Positions 35,520-55,500 of a stretch of 64,000 nucleotides of DNA are shown piece by piece. A program made the translations under genes and the position numbers. Source of the stretch: Lepidurus packardi (Eukaryota > Arthropoda > Branchiopoda > Notostraca > Triopsidae); assembly GCA_023053545.1 (NCBI GenBank), contig JAKZAN010000001.1:9134565-9198564 (forward strand). Reading direction: 5' to 3'. Numbering within the stretch: the first letter of the stretch is position 1; the number at the start of each line of letters is the position of its first letter. The notes below the pieces were generated by a model. That model saw only the letters and a list, made by a program, of their open reading frames with translations. It made no database searches and was not told where the DNA came from.

Positions 35520-36141
35520 AAGGCTGACCAAACGTCCCGTTTTAGCCGGGACAGTCCCGTTTTTTGGCTCTTTTTCGGCCGTCCCGTTTTTCTTTCTTTA
35601 CCAAAATGCCGGTTTTGTCCCGTTTTTCAAAAGAAAGACTAAATTTACTTCCACTTTCATTAATAATAAATTACTATTATTGTACTGAAGTCCTTTGTCG
35701 AAGTCATGAATTGCAGTAGTAGACCGACTGTTAAACACCGCGCCTTCCTTGCGGATTGAACTCCCGTTTGGGCTCGTAAGACGTTTTTTCCAGGCCGTTC
35801 TCGAGGCTGACAAAGAGTAAAAGCTTTAAACTGGGAGAAAAAACGTCTCGGACTCCCCCTCCCCACTTACGACCTGGTTTCGCAACACTTGCGTATGTGA
35901 AATGCAACGGTTACTAGCCAAAGCGTTTCCTTGTGTTCCCTGTTACGAACTTGCTAGTTTCCTATCAATTGGCGGTGTCAGTGTTTTGACATGTAAAATG
36001 TCTAAACAAAGAAGCTGTACTTTTAATAACGATCAATGAGAGTGGTAAGTTCAGTAAACTTTCAGTTTTTCTCTGAAAAAGATGTGTCCCGTTTTGAGAT
36101 TCAAATGTCCGTTTTGGACTCAAGGATATTTTATCACCCTA
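35520..36141. mobile_element. hAT-like non-autonomous element
   Basis: The left end reads AAGGCTGACCAAACGTCCCG, followed by the palindromic CGGGACAGTCCCG. The right end, reversed, reads TAGGGTGATAAAATATCC, so the ends are imperfect inverted repeats with the RGGGTGA core seen in some hAT families. The flanking 8-mers CTTTTACA (35512-35519) and TCTCTACA (36142-36149) differ only by transitions, as expected of an old 8-bp target duplication. GTCCCGTTTT recurs several times inside. No transposase frame is intact. Confidence 0.55.
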
Positions 36142-36323
36142 TCTCTACATAAACATTTACTTTCAAACCACCCCGTTTTCGTCTAATTCTTGATTGCTCT
36201 TGAATGCCGATTTCGTGGGTTTTTTTCTCTTCTTTTTCTTTTCCGCTCATTTTGAAATTGCTGTTATTTTATTATTTGCTTCGTTGGCCTACTAGCATTT
36301 AGTTGCTATGTTCCTAGCTAGAC

Positions 36324-36508
36324 CAGCGTTTCTCAAACTGTTCGCAGCGACGCCCTGGTACGCCGCGGTAGGCTTGCAGGGGCGTCGCGAAAGATTCTTA
36401 TAATTTCATAGATGCAGCAATTATATAGGCCTGTGTTCTAAGGGGCACCGCGCGAGCTGGGTATATGTTCCTAAGGGGGCCACGAACTAAAAAGCTTGAG
36501 AATCCCTG
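36324..36508. mobile_element. hAT-like MITE, 185 bp
   Basis: The ends are CAGCGTTTCTCAAACTGTTCG and, reversed, CAGGGATTCTCAAGCTTTTTAG, a typical hAT terminal inverted repeat. The flanking 8-mers AGCTAGAC (36316-36323) and GACTAGGC (36509-36516) match at five positions and otherwise differ by transitions. The interior is GC-rich with GCGACGCC/GGCGTCGCG, and there is no coding potential. Confidence 0.65.
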
Positions 36509-38220
36509 GACTAGGCAATCCAATATAACAATCCAATGATAATATAGATTTGTCCTTATTTCTAATGTTCCAATTGTTGTCTTGTCTTGTTCGTCCTGGT
36601 TGATTTACGACACATGAATAAGGAAAATAAGAAATGTACATGCCTGTGTACAGTGTATATATACGCTGTCGTAGAATTCGCGTGCTAAACAACAGAAGAA
36701 AACTAAATCCGTTTTTATCCCAAAACTTTTCAAATGCTCTTCTATAATGTATATAATCTAGACTAAGTAAAGAGTGCTAATAAACTGTAGAGTATTAAAT
36801 TAGTATCTCGTGTCTTGTCTTGTAGAATATGCCACGGAAGCACTCACTTGTGCTTGTTTCTTATTGCCGCGTCGGTCCAAGTTTTGGTTGTTCTTGGTAT
36901 GGCATGGCCAATTCGTAGTGTATTCGTAGATTCGGAAACGCAATCCGCTTTATCCCCAATGGCGTATTTGGCAAGATTCTTCCACTGTATCCTTTAATAC
37001 GAGGGTTTTCCTCTATTTCTTCTACAATAGATCTAGAACGTTTCCGTCCTTTAGGTGTTTCGTATACCATAGCCAAGGCGGGCATTTGAAAGGCTCGGCT
37101 GATTTCTTACAATTGTCTTTTAATTAGAGAAGTTTCAGAACTAATGTGTTCTAATGTAGAGCATGCAAACTTGATTTCGCTTTACCTTCAAAATATTTCT
37201 CCAACCCAGTAGAAATAACTCGAAGTAGTAATAACTTGATTGATTTTAATTTTTGACACGGGATACGCTTCTCCAACATTGTTTGCGTTACTTTTTACAG
37301 CACAAATAATACACCAGACCTAATTTACCTTTAGTTTAAGAGTGGGCGATTTGATCGTAGCTTGCTGATTGTGGGATACATAGCATCACAATACTTTGTG
37401 TAACCTCTGAAAGAACGTTTATAAGCCGTATTCCATTGTATTGGTCAGAAAATGGGTCATTCATTTCTGTATGTGCCGTGTGCACATTAACAAAAAATAA
37501 ATGAAAAATTAAGTACTTATTCATTTGGGATGAATGTGCGTGTGATGGAAGAATCATGCAAATAAACCAGCCAAGGGAATAAAAACGGAAGGCAATTAAC
37601 AGTGATGTTTTGAGCAAAAGTGATGGGCAGAAAAAAAAGAGGACGGGAAAGTGAATTCTTTAGAATCAATTATTAGAGAAGAGAAGTTATAACATCTACT
37701 TTACAATGTTTGACTAAAAACCAAATTACTTAACAATGCAGTAGCTAAACCATGTGACTTAGGAATCTATTGCACTGTTCTATATTTAAAAAAGACGGAT
37801 CTAGGACCCGCTTTTTCTTTCTCCTCGTCTCATCAAAACTCCAGGTTTATGTCACAACCGAAAACTATTTGCTTTTCAACATTCGCCAAATTAGAACGAA
37901 AACTGAACAACTGCCACTGCAATCAATAAAGCCCCTAGAAACTATAACTTTGTTTGCTTTTTCCTCCCTTTGAACGACTAGGTATATCCTAATGTATAAC
38001 TATACCTCACTGGAATGTGGAAAAAGTTGCCAAGTCTTTAATGGCGGTTTTCATAAGTAGTTAAGGTTCGATACGACGCAACGACGTATTTTTGTTTTGT
38101 TTGTTGTTTTTTTACTACAAGCTTGTCTTTATCTGCATACTTTGGTATAGCCTCCATAAAAACTAGCTTCTATTAGTTCAGCGAAACTGCAATGTCGTAC
38201 ACTAGCTTCGGCACGCACAT
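36509..38220. other. Spacer downstream of trachealess
   Basis: This 1.7-kb AT-rich stretch should include the trachealess 3' UTR at its right end. A 74-codon minus-strand ORF at 36861-37085 (starting MPALAMVYETPKGRKRSRS) has coding-like composition and a cag just upstream, but no family match. Nothing else is supported. Confidence 0.45.
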
Positions 38221-45364
<7,144 letters not shown>

Positions 45365-46600
45365 TGTTATTTTTGGGGTGGAGGTTTACGAAGTGTACAG
45401 ATATTACAAAGTTTATCTTTTAACGAGTCGCACTAATCCACTCAAGAAAGGAAAGCCAAGAGCTAAACAGTCAATGAAGCGCAATGAAGCATATCAGATC
45501 AAGTACACTTAATTAAGTACGTCTCTTTCTTTCTTTCCCCCCGACAAATTTTCGGAAACGCTGGAGAAGCACGAATAAACAAAACTTCGCACCAGAAAAA
45601 CAGTCAAAATTTGTAACGGATTCCTCAACGAGTTCATATAAAAATTCGAACAATTTACTCGGTCAATCACCGGAAGTTGGGACTTTTTTTCTCCGTTTTT
45701 GAAAAAGAAAGAAAAAACTAGGTACTGCAACTTCTTCACCGGTAGCAATTGTCTCTATTGGCGTGGCTTATTGCATAATTCTGGATACGTGTCTTATGGC
45801 GGTACGTGTGATGATTGTTGCGTGAGGACCAAAGCAAAAGCTCATTAGATCATTGGTAGGCAGGTGAGGGTAAGTGTACGTGAAGTACGTCAACTGCACC
45901 CTCCTCGCGTCGTTCCGATAAGACTGTTCGGCATAACTATGCGTTTTCGTCGTCGATATCACATAACAGCACGAACACCACCGGCACTACTATCACCACC
46001 ACCTCCGTACCACCGGCAGCACACGATTAACAATCGGTACGAGACCGCACGTCGCACACGTCACTCACGAACGCGAACATCGGCTGGCATTGCATGGCTC
46101 TATGGACCTTCGCTATGCCTTCCCCCTTATCCGCGGCAGCAATTTCTCAGGCAACTGTGCAGTCGTCGTTTTCTGTCACGTCTGACCAGCACAGCTTGCA
46201 TGCGGAGCGGGATGGCGTCTTTATACGACACGGACCAAAAACCTAACCCACCAGCAAAAGCCTCCTTCCTTCCTTCCTTCCGACAGCCACCACCGAAAAC
46301 GGGACCCCTCCTCGCCTCCGAAAAGGGTCCCACCTAGTCGGAAGCGCCTCCTATGTACAGACGTATACAGGCCCAAAACGTTCGCTACGGCCTGGCCTGC
46401 TTCTCGAGCAGCAGAGGCGGAGAGTGGGGCGGAGCACCCTGGTTTCAGATTTAATCCGTGCTTCGTAAAACGTTCGATTTTACCGTAAAAGCCCACAACG
46501 GTGAAACCCGAGTTAAAGGTGCAAGTGCAGGGCGACAATTGAAGCCGCAGCGCAAAAATCGAACGTTTTAGATTTCACGTTCAAGTATAAAAAGCTTGTC
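45365..46600 (-). promoter_or_regulatory. Proximal upstream region of trachealess
   Basis: This stretch lies just upstream of the trh start codon and probably carries the 5' UTR and promoter. From about 45860 to 46550 it is clearly richer in GC and CG than the surrounding AT-rich DNA. A 157-codon open frame here is a by-product of that composition. The TACGTG cluster at 45786-45882 lies within it. Confidence 0.5.
45786..45882. promoter_or_regulatory. Cluster of three TACGTG (CME) sites upstream of trh
   Basis: Exact TACGTG occurs at 45786-45791, 45803-45808 and 45877-45882, with a near-match TACGTC at 45886-45891. TACGTG is the central midline element core bound by Trachealess:Tango and Single-minded:Tango in insects. 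The cluster lies about 420-520 bases upstream of the trh ATG, where autoregulation would act. Binding is inferred. Confidence 0.5.
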
Positions 46601-49600
46601 CAGTCTTGCCTGGAGGAGCACGTTATGCCAAACGGCAATTCCGGGGCGCGTTGCTAGTGAACCTTGAATTGCTCCAGTCAAGAATCGATTCTATTTTTAA
46701 GGCCTCTAATCTATTCTATCTACTAAATTCGGGCATAGTTTCTATGCAAGATGCACGGTGCTGATTTGGTGGATATAAAAAAAGAGTACTTAGCTTAACA
46801 AACTATGACAAATGACTATATTTGATGCTTTCAAGCGTAAATATTGGAAACAAAATTTTATTGGGCCTCAAGCCTGGCTTGTAGCGTTACTTTGGGTTAT
46901 TTTTGCGTTGTTTGATCAACAATGAACGAAATGGCGAATTACTTACTCGAAAACTCGATTTAATGTTTCTTTGTTGAACGAATGCAATTCAAACGTGCAA
47001 ATGCAAGCTAGAATAACGCTACATGTCACCGACAAATGCCACTGTAGTGTAATGTAACGAGTACTCTTAAGTGCAACGCGGTGCACTTCACAAGGCTAAA
47101 TTCGGAAGTCCGAAAAAACACCTTATGGAGTTATTGACTGTATGCCGACAATTAGGAGCTCAATTAAGAGTCGACACTCCAAGAGGTCTCTGTTTTGGTG
47201 CAAAAAAAAAAGGCGTGAAAAAAATGATTTTCCGAAAAAGACTTTAGCCCACCCAGGTACCGAGAAAATTAGTGTTTGGTCAACAGCCCGGTCCAGTTGG
47301 CCCAACAAAGAAACAAATCTCACCGTCTAAACGTCAACAATAATGAAAATGGCAATGGCTTTTTATCGTTTGGGGGTGTGTTGAAAACCAAAAGCGTGCG
47401 TTTTCTCAGGAATTCTGAGGAGTTGAGTTGCCCCGCGCTCAAATCTCCAACAATGGAGTCATAGAAGTGTGAAATTCTGAACTTGCGTTTTAGATTACAA
47501 CAAACGGTCACAGAAAACCTCCTTTTTGGCCGAGCAGGTGTCAAGTACTATGCCATATTCATAATGGCAAAGTGTTGCTCTGCGATCCGTGGCTCAAACT
47601 ATTTCTCGGATGGCATCAACTCAATGACAATTTGGCAAGGTTGTAATAAAAAATCATGTAAAAATTTAATTGCTTTAGACTTAACGTTTAGTTTTTCTGA
47701 GGTCCCCAAAAGAACCAAAAAATTTACAGTTAACCGTTTTGGAGTCCACCAAAGCGCTGTAAACCTACACAACAAGTCTCCAACAATGGCCCCAACGAGC
47801 TTATTTTCTTAGAAAATTAATCAGTCCATTGAAAACCCAACAAGAGACTCTTATTTTAGGGTCTCAAAAGATTCAAGGGAAAACTTTTGGATCTTTCTCG
47901 TAAGTCTATCTTGTTTTCCTTTTGACTGGGCATCGCTCTGGTTCTTTCCAATCTTGCAAACACGAAAAAATGAGCTGTGTCATCAAGTAGAGCAGAGCTT
48001 CCTGCTCTCATTTACCAGTTCACTCAAACGGTACCCTTCTTTTTCAACATTTTAACTTTTCACCCCTGAGCTAAAACTGCGCTCTCTTCTCAGGCTTTTT
48101 CTCAAGCGTTTCAAAGTGCGCAAATTAAGAGGAAAAGATTCTCTTAAAAAACTTAAAGCTATTGCACTCCATAATCGCTTTGCCAAGACCCGAGTTTGGG
48201 GCTCCTCACTCCAGAGAACCACTAAAAAAAACTGCAACTTACAATCAAGAAAAACTGTACCGTGTACCTTACAGAAAAAGAGAGACAGAATCAAAGCTTT
48301 TGTCTTTCGCCGCTCGCATGAGACACGGTAATTCAAAGCGTAAATCAATGGCTTTGAACAAACACCTTTTGGAATTCGGAAAGCCATTGTCAAAGTGCAA
48401 TTTCAGTCACTTTCAGATTTGGGAGAGGGACGGAAAATAAAAAAATAAGGCTGCAAAACTTTTTACAAGGTTGTGGAGATCGGCACTTTTGATTACATCC
48501 AAACTCAAAAGCCTGGAGCCACAAAACACTTTTACATTAATTTCAGGGAAGGGACACGCGAATTGCTATTAACTGACCGGAAGTCGTTTTCCACTCCAAC
48601 GTTCTCTCTCTTCTTGCACTCTTTGACAAAAACAAAAACAAAAAATCTCTTTTTTGCCAAGACATATTTAGTCATCGACCTTTACAAGTTTGACTTTTAA
48701 AGGTTATTGTTTTGTTGAGGAAAAATTCGAGGAAAAATTCCCGGTCCGGGACTGGATCTCTTTGTTATAGTGAGAAGGCTGAATACAATAATATAGAAGA
48801 AAAAATTGCTGCTGTAACACTGGCCACAAGATCAAGGAAAAGAAGTGATGGTGGGGACTATATAGACAGCGAATAAAAGTGACTGAATCCCCAGAGTGCT
48901 ACAACGTTAGTTAAACGCCCGGTACCAATTTTCCAGAGAAACGAGAGAAAAAGAAAAAGAGAGAGAAGAATAGCACGCTTTTGTTGCTTTCTCGGCACTT
49001 CTTTGGCAAAACGCTCTTCTTTTTGGGTGGCTGACTTTTTAAGGGACTTTTCGTGGATTTAACCTAGTCCTCCATATCATTGTCACGTCTTAATCGACGA
49101 CGTCGTTTTGCGGGATGTAAGGAGGAAGCAAGAAGCTCTTGCCGTGTCCCTTATTTTACATTTTAACGTACTTTGCCCCAGCTTTGCTACTCTAGTACAG
49201 CAATTCTTTTATGCGAGGAAGCTGCTCTAAATAATGATAACATAACACACGGAACGCTGAGAGCATGATTAAGGCTTAAGGTGGCAAAGACAAGATAAAG
49301 GATTTTCGTCTGGATTTTTTTCTCTGTTTACTTTTTTCTTTATTTAGAAAAAAATCAAGAGTACAGTGCGAGCGATCCCCCGTGGAGTAGGAAGGGAAAC
49401 GAAAACGCAGTGGCCTATAACACGTATTTTTTCCGGCTATACACATATACAGACTACATGGATATTTATAAAAAGAACGATATGCAATGGACACAAGTGT
49501 TAAGTGCAGCCAGTGTTAAATTACTCCTGTCTACCCAAAGCTAAAAGGGACTAAGTTAACATGGCGACAAGTGGAGGAACTACGGCACGCTGGTCTCGCA

Positions 49601-52542
49601 AAATGCTCCATAGAAAAGGATGCGACGAAAGTTCGAGGACCTTGATAGTTTCTCACTGTTTAGATAACAAGGTACTAGAAATGAATTTGGGAAACTTATA
49701 TTAGCTTTTAAATGCCACTTTGTGTCTTTCCCAACATTAAAAACAATCCGGTTGTTAAAGAATAAATATAACACGACACAACCAGTTTCAATTTGATTCT
49801 AAATTCAAGCCCAACCGAGCGTCCTGCTGCGCCGTTTCTATAATAATATTTTGAAGCGTGGCTAACCTAATACCTTATTTGAGAACTTTCAATCCCCAGT
49901 AGTGATACCGTTACCAGTATTGATACCATCACCAGTAGTGATAAGACCATAAGTTTAAATATTGTAACATTGCACAGATATATTACAATAGTTAAGTTAG
50001 TGTTTCCTCAGGAGTATAGTGTTCTGCGCATGATCTATTGTTTTCGTTTATTCAACGTTTCAAGTTGACTTTGTTTTATGAAATTGTAAGACTCCTCTTT
50101 AGTATTTTATGTTTAATTCTGTTGAGCTCAAAATGGTTTAAAGAGGAGTCAGATCTAACAACGAACATTGTAACGTCCTTCCGCTGTCGTTTCTGTTATT
50201 GCGTTGCTTTTTTTTTACATCTTCATTGTGTTCTGCTGAATTTGTTGGCGTTGAACCGCGACTCGTTCTAACTAAAGTCAGGCGGGAGAAAGACGTGTAA
50301 ACATGAGTAATGCTTTGTCTCTAGCGAGGTACTTTCCATGTAGATGAGAGTATTAGGACTAACAAATACATTTTCAGCGTCCTGTCTGTGTCTCGGTATA
50401 TATCACCCAAATCTCCCTGCACCATATAACACCTCATAAAACCCCGCGCTACTGTCTAAAGCTAGCTCTCAATCTCCACCCCCTCTTGCGACCCTATATA
50501 TGTACGACTTTTGTGCTGGCACGAATAAGTTGGAATAAAACCCTCTAAACTCGATGCAATTACACGCATTGATTAGAAGCTTATTACTAGAGTTAGCCGA
50601 GGGGGCGGTGACAATAGAGCCATTCAATTGACATTGTCACATTTCACAGGCGGCTGATTTGAACCTCGTGCTGCTGTCAAAATATATTCACCCTCTGTCC
50701 CTCAGTTTCTCAACCCCTCACTACCCGCACGGAACACCACAAGTTAAGTCAATGTTGGCTGTTCGCCGAGGCAATAACTGAATTGAAGGTAGTTATAGAG
50801 ACGCAAAACCACATATAGAGCGTCGAAATCTAATGATGAGATTCCCAATCAAAACGTCTTCGGGGTTTTGGGTAGGGGTGAAAAGGCAAGGAAAGCGTAT
50901 ATCGACAACAATGCCTGTAATCACGTGCGTAAATATACCCCTGTTTCAACAATGCGATCCAATAAGGCAAAACCTCCGCCAAAGCTGTTTCTCTATAAAC
51001 GTCGTGAAAGTCTGTGTTGCCGAGACTCCGATGCTCCATAGGTTTTAATTCGCTTACTTAAAATGCGGGGCCAGACTTCTTGTGGGTTCGGGGCGGTGGG
51101 GTTGCGACTCCACAACAGCACACGTTACATACACACAAGACCCTCATTGGTGCCTGTGCTAAACTTGCTAAGTATTTGCTGACCTCTCAATCCACTACGC
51201 TGGTTACTTTATTTACGAGCGTCTAGCTCTGATTTACGGGTTTTGCCGGCCTTTGGCCCTAAAAACAAACAGAAAATAAACTAGTAATTCACTCCAAAAC
51301 AGCCGACGCCCACCAACTGCTGTAATAGAGGGCAATAATGAAAACCCCGCAATCCACAGGAACACATTCTAAGCTCGCAACGATAAAGCCAGATTAAACG
51401 AACGCCAATAAGTCATCATAATTCAAGCTAGCAAGAAAATCGTCAGAATCAATGGGACAACGCATAACGAACTTAACGTAACCCGAGTGTTTTAAATTGG
51501 CATTTTTGAATATTCGCATTGGCATTTTGATCATTCGAAAGATGACAAAAAATAATTCAGGAGAAAAACCCTTGAAAAAGATGGGCAGGACGGGTTCCGG
51601 AGGCAATATTAAATGCGCTTAGACCTAACAATGAAACCGCGGTTCTTAGTATGACCCTTTGAACATGCTGAGACAAAGTAAGCTAGTTCCTCTTAACAAT
51701 AAAATATGTAAGAGGAAGAGACGATGACACACCGTATACATTTACAGGGTATGATAACAAGGGTATCTTCCGATGTAACGGTTTTGGACCTACATTCTCG
51801 GTCTCAAGAGGTTATAGGTACTAAGGCACATAGGAGGGATGGATTCACAGACTTGCCCATCATATCCCAAAGTAGGCATTCCTAAACTACTAGAAAAAGG
51901 TTCACGAAGAGAACAAAACATTCACAAAACGGCGGACTGGCGGCCTTTCTCGCGGGTAGTCCATGGAGTTTTGGACTGACCTAAAAGATCCGACTGAAAT
52001 TGCTCTTTGTAAACCGTCGTTAAACCTTTTACGAACTGCGCTGGGAGGTTAGCGAATGTACCCTCAATATTCTGGCCTTTTACCTTGGGACTGAGCGAGT
52101 CAGTTCAAAGCCTTTACATTGGAAAATACCCTTGTTATCCTACTGTGTAAACCTTTATATTGTGATGGTGGTGTAATTGTATGATCCAACAATGATACTG
52201 TTCTCCGAATTGATTCTGTAACCCAGAGAAACAGCTTAAGACAATAAGAAGAAGAAAAATTACGGGGAAGAAGGAGGGTTTAGGGGTTTCGTAAGGAATG
52301 TGCAGCATGCGCAAAGTTCCTGGAATTATTCATTGGTGGCTCTTTCTTGATTAACGTTCGTTCTGGACCCGGCGTTTATTGTTGGACTGGGTTGTTACTG
52401 ACCGTGGGATTTGGGAGATCCGGTGCCGGCGATCGGCGCAATCAACCAAAACGTGTCACAGCGAGCTCAACGTACTCGACAATTCGAGCATGGAGCTTAT
52501 TTTAGTTCGACAAAAAGTTACAAGAGCTACAGACAGTTTCCT
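46601..52542. other. Spacer upstream of trh, no gene seen
   Basis: I see no supportable exon. Short ORFs between 47100 and 48700 have no family features. The phrase TCTCCAACAATGG occurs twice (about 47446 and 47778). A short tandem repeat lies at 49896-49949. The region may carry trh enhancers, but nothing in the sequence proves it. Confidence 0.45.
49896..49949 (+). repeat. Three-copy 18-bp tandem repeat
   Basis: The units are CCAGTAGTGATACCGTTA, CCAGTATTGATACCATCA and CCAGTAGTGATAAGACCA. They form a short, diverged minisatellite in non-coding DNA. Confidence 0.7.
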
Positions 52543-55500
52543 ATTTGCATAATGCGTTATGATGGGGGGTTCCGAAGGTTTTCATTAAAAAAAGGAGGGA
52601 GGCATCTTTTGACAGATCTTTTATACACGTCGTGTTAAGAGGGGCCCAGCAAAAGGTTTGCAAGCACATTCCCAAGAGCTTCTGCCTGGTCGAACCCCTA
52701 TAGGCGGCACGTCTCTACCCTTCTAAGAGAAGTAAAAGAGAACCACATTGGGAGGCAAATAGACACATTAGCAAGATCAAAGTCCTTTTTTCTTTCTGTA
52801 TATTTATATATCTCTTCAGTCTTCAAAGCTTGATTATTTGGAGCAACGGAGTCCCAACTCGGTGACTGTAACCCTAAATGTAGCCCCTTTTAGCCTGACT
52901 GGGCCCTGGCCTCAGCCCAATGACATTACTTCGGTAGAAAGAAATGTCTTTGTCCCGGTCAGACGGAAGAAGAAATGAAGAAAAAGCGAGAGTTTTTTTT
53001 ATTTTTTCCTGTCTTTTCTTTTTCGCTAACTCCATTTTTCTTTCCGTTAGATCCGACAGTTTTCGTCTCGTGCTTCCTCGTGGCGCACACACATCCACAC
53101 ACACATAGAGCAAGCTTCTGGAAGTCCTGATGAAGGCTTGTTGGCGCTGCATACCAATCAGGTCCAAAACCCCCTTTCTGGTCTAGTACCAAGGGGCCCA
53201 ATCCATAAAGCACCACAGGAATGACAAGTAGGTGTCACCCGACATCCCACAACTAAGATGGAGGAGGCCTATAGACCCATATACGTCCACGTCTTTTTAT
53301 AACGTTACTTTTACTGCAGGTCGACGGAAGTTGAGCGTTTTGACTCCCGGAGGAAGACATATGAACTGATAGGCCAAAATCTCACCCAATTTAGGGAGGT
53401 TTTAGGACCTATCAATCTGATCTCTTCCCTTTTTCCCATTTCCCACTTCCCCTCCACCTCTCCTCTCATTTTCCAAAAATCTAGGCTGGAATCGCGAGGA
53501 TCTGACCAAAATTCTTGAAGAGATTCTTTTGACGTCGAGAAATATGAGATTCGCAGCACATTCTTAATTAGAGGAGAGCCGAGCGACGAGGAATTGGGCG
53601 ATGATTTAGTTTACTGCTTGGCATGCGCCACACGATGAATCGTTATGGATATAATGTGAGGGACCAAACCGGAAATCAACTTTTTGTGTGTCAATTCTTC
53701 AGAGAGAGAGAGAAAGTCGAGGAGATTTTTTTCGAAGCATTATAATGAGTGACGGGAGCGTGATTGGGGGAAGGAGCGTGACCCAGACTGGGCCAATGGC
53801 AGCTTAGGAAGCCTGAGCTCAGCGAGTTACTATGGTAACTCACCAAATTCATGAAATTCTGGCTGGGTGCCCGCTCCAACGATCTATTTTGGCCGTTCAC
53901 GACTTTTCTTTTTTTCCCCGTTGACTCAACAAACCGGGTCTTTCGACATTTCTGTCTTGGGACGAAAAAGCGAGCCATCTAGCGAACAAAAGAGATGTCA
54001 AATTTGTACCGCACCCGAGGCTAAACAATATTCGACAACTTACATTGCTGTAACTTGCAGTTGGGAAAAATTTACTCCAAAAATCTTTAAGATTTTAACC
54101 GTTATTTCCTTTGAGAGTACTTTTATATCAGACAAATGAACCAAACAAAACTACCGAAGGGTGTCAGTGGGCTCTTTTTTTTTGGTTCACATGCAAATGA
54201 AGCTTTATGCATATGCAAAGTTGGGTATGGACCTCGATGGCTCTCAACAAACGTTCCCCACAAGTCAACCCTTTTCTTTGAGTTCGGTTCTGTCTTAATG
54301 TTTCGCCGTTGCCCCTTTCATAAACTGTGACTGACCAAAAAGGCCCATTCGCACCATTTTTTACTTCTTTTTTCTTGTCGTTGCCTTTTCAAGACTGGGG
54401 CAATTGTCTTTGAGGTGATAAATCTAACGAAGAATAGCCTGACTTCGAAAGACCACCTCTGGATTCCTGTTCTCCTGGCGGAGTTCGACGGAATGTCTGG
54501 GAACGTCACAAGAATTCATCTCCCAAACTCTACTTTAATTCTAATTAAAACTCTACTTCATTCAACTATTTTTTTAGTTGTATGCAATAAAACATTGCCA
54601 TACCGGTTCCACAATATTTAATTGTAAAACCATTGCAATCTTTCTAGTATTTTTATTTATTTTATTTTATGTTGTAAAGTGCCGTAAAAACTCAGTACTT
54701 ATATTGTAACATTGCCAATTTGCAATTTGCAATTTTGTGATATTTTTTATTGATATTTTATTGTCATATAATGGACTCCATATTTGAATTTTAAATATTA
54801 CCAAAAAAAATTGTGCAGTGTTACCAAATGATACCAAAATAGTTGTGCAAAAATTGTATCACTATCACCGATAGTTTTTTTCAACTATAAATATATATCA
54901 AAGAGAGATTGATGCCATGATGTGACAGTTATATTAACTCTAAAAGTTAAAGAAGTACTCAAAATACCCTGTTAAGTATGTTTTTCGTCATTTCTGATCA
55001 AATCTGCATTGCACGGGAATTCCAAAGCCTACGATTGGCGCTAATGGCTTCTTATTTCTGATTAAGGCGGACTCAGGTCACACTTTAAGGGTGCCATTTA
55101 ACCTAATCGCAGCGTTTTAAATTTACAAGATTGTGTAAAAAAAAAAGTACTAAACAGACTTGAGATATGAGGCAGGTAGGATTAAATACGAGGAAGTCTG
55201 ATGAAAGAAGCTGACATATATTATTATGTATATAGAAAATTCGGAAGATACGCTACATTCTAACATATAGCCTGAAACTATTCATTAAAAGCTATCCTCG
55301 ACGGAAAAGAGTCAAAAGTATCTGAGATATGATAGCTTTGAACATGCAAATAAGGATAGGTGGGCAAACGTGCTGGATGGCACAACCGCAGCACGCTCTA
55401 TAAAAGATAAATGATATAGGAAACGTATACGCTAGAATTAAGCAAGAGAGATTAGCTTGTCTCATGTGTGTATAAGGCTACTTCTTCCTCTCTCTTTCTC

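Noticed and set aside
45864..46337. 157-codon plus-strand ORF, Arg/Pro-rich
   Set aside because: It lies in the GC-rich trh upstream region. Its low-complexity composition and lack of family features fit a chance frame.
47100..48700. Group of overlapping ORFs on both strands
   Set aside because: None is longer than about 113 codons. Composition is AT-rich and repetitive, no exon chain with consistent phase was found, and no family was recognised.
52640..52740. tRNA B-box-like GGGGTTCGACC on the minus strand
   Set aside because: No matching A box or cloverleaf arms could be found at the right distance.
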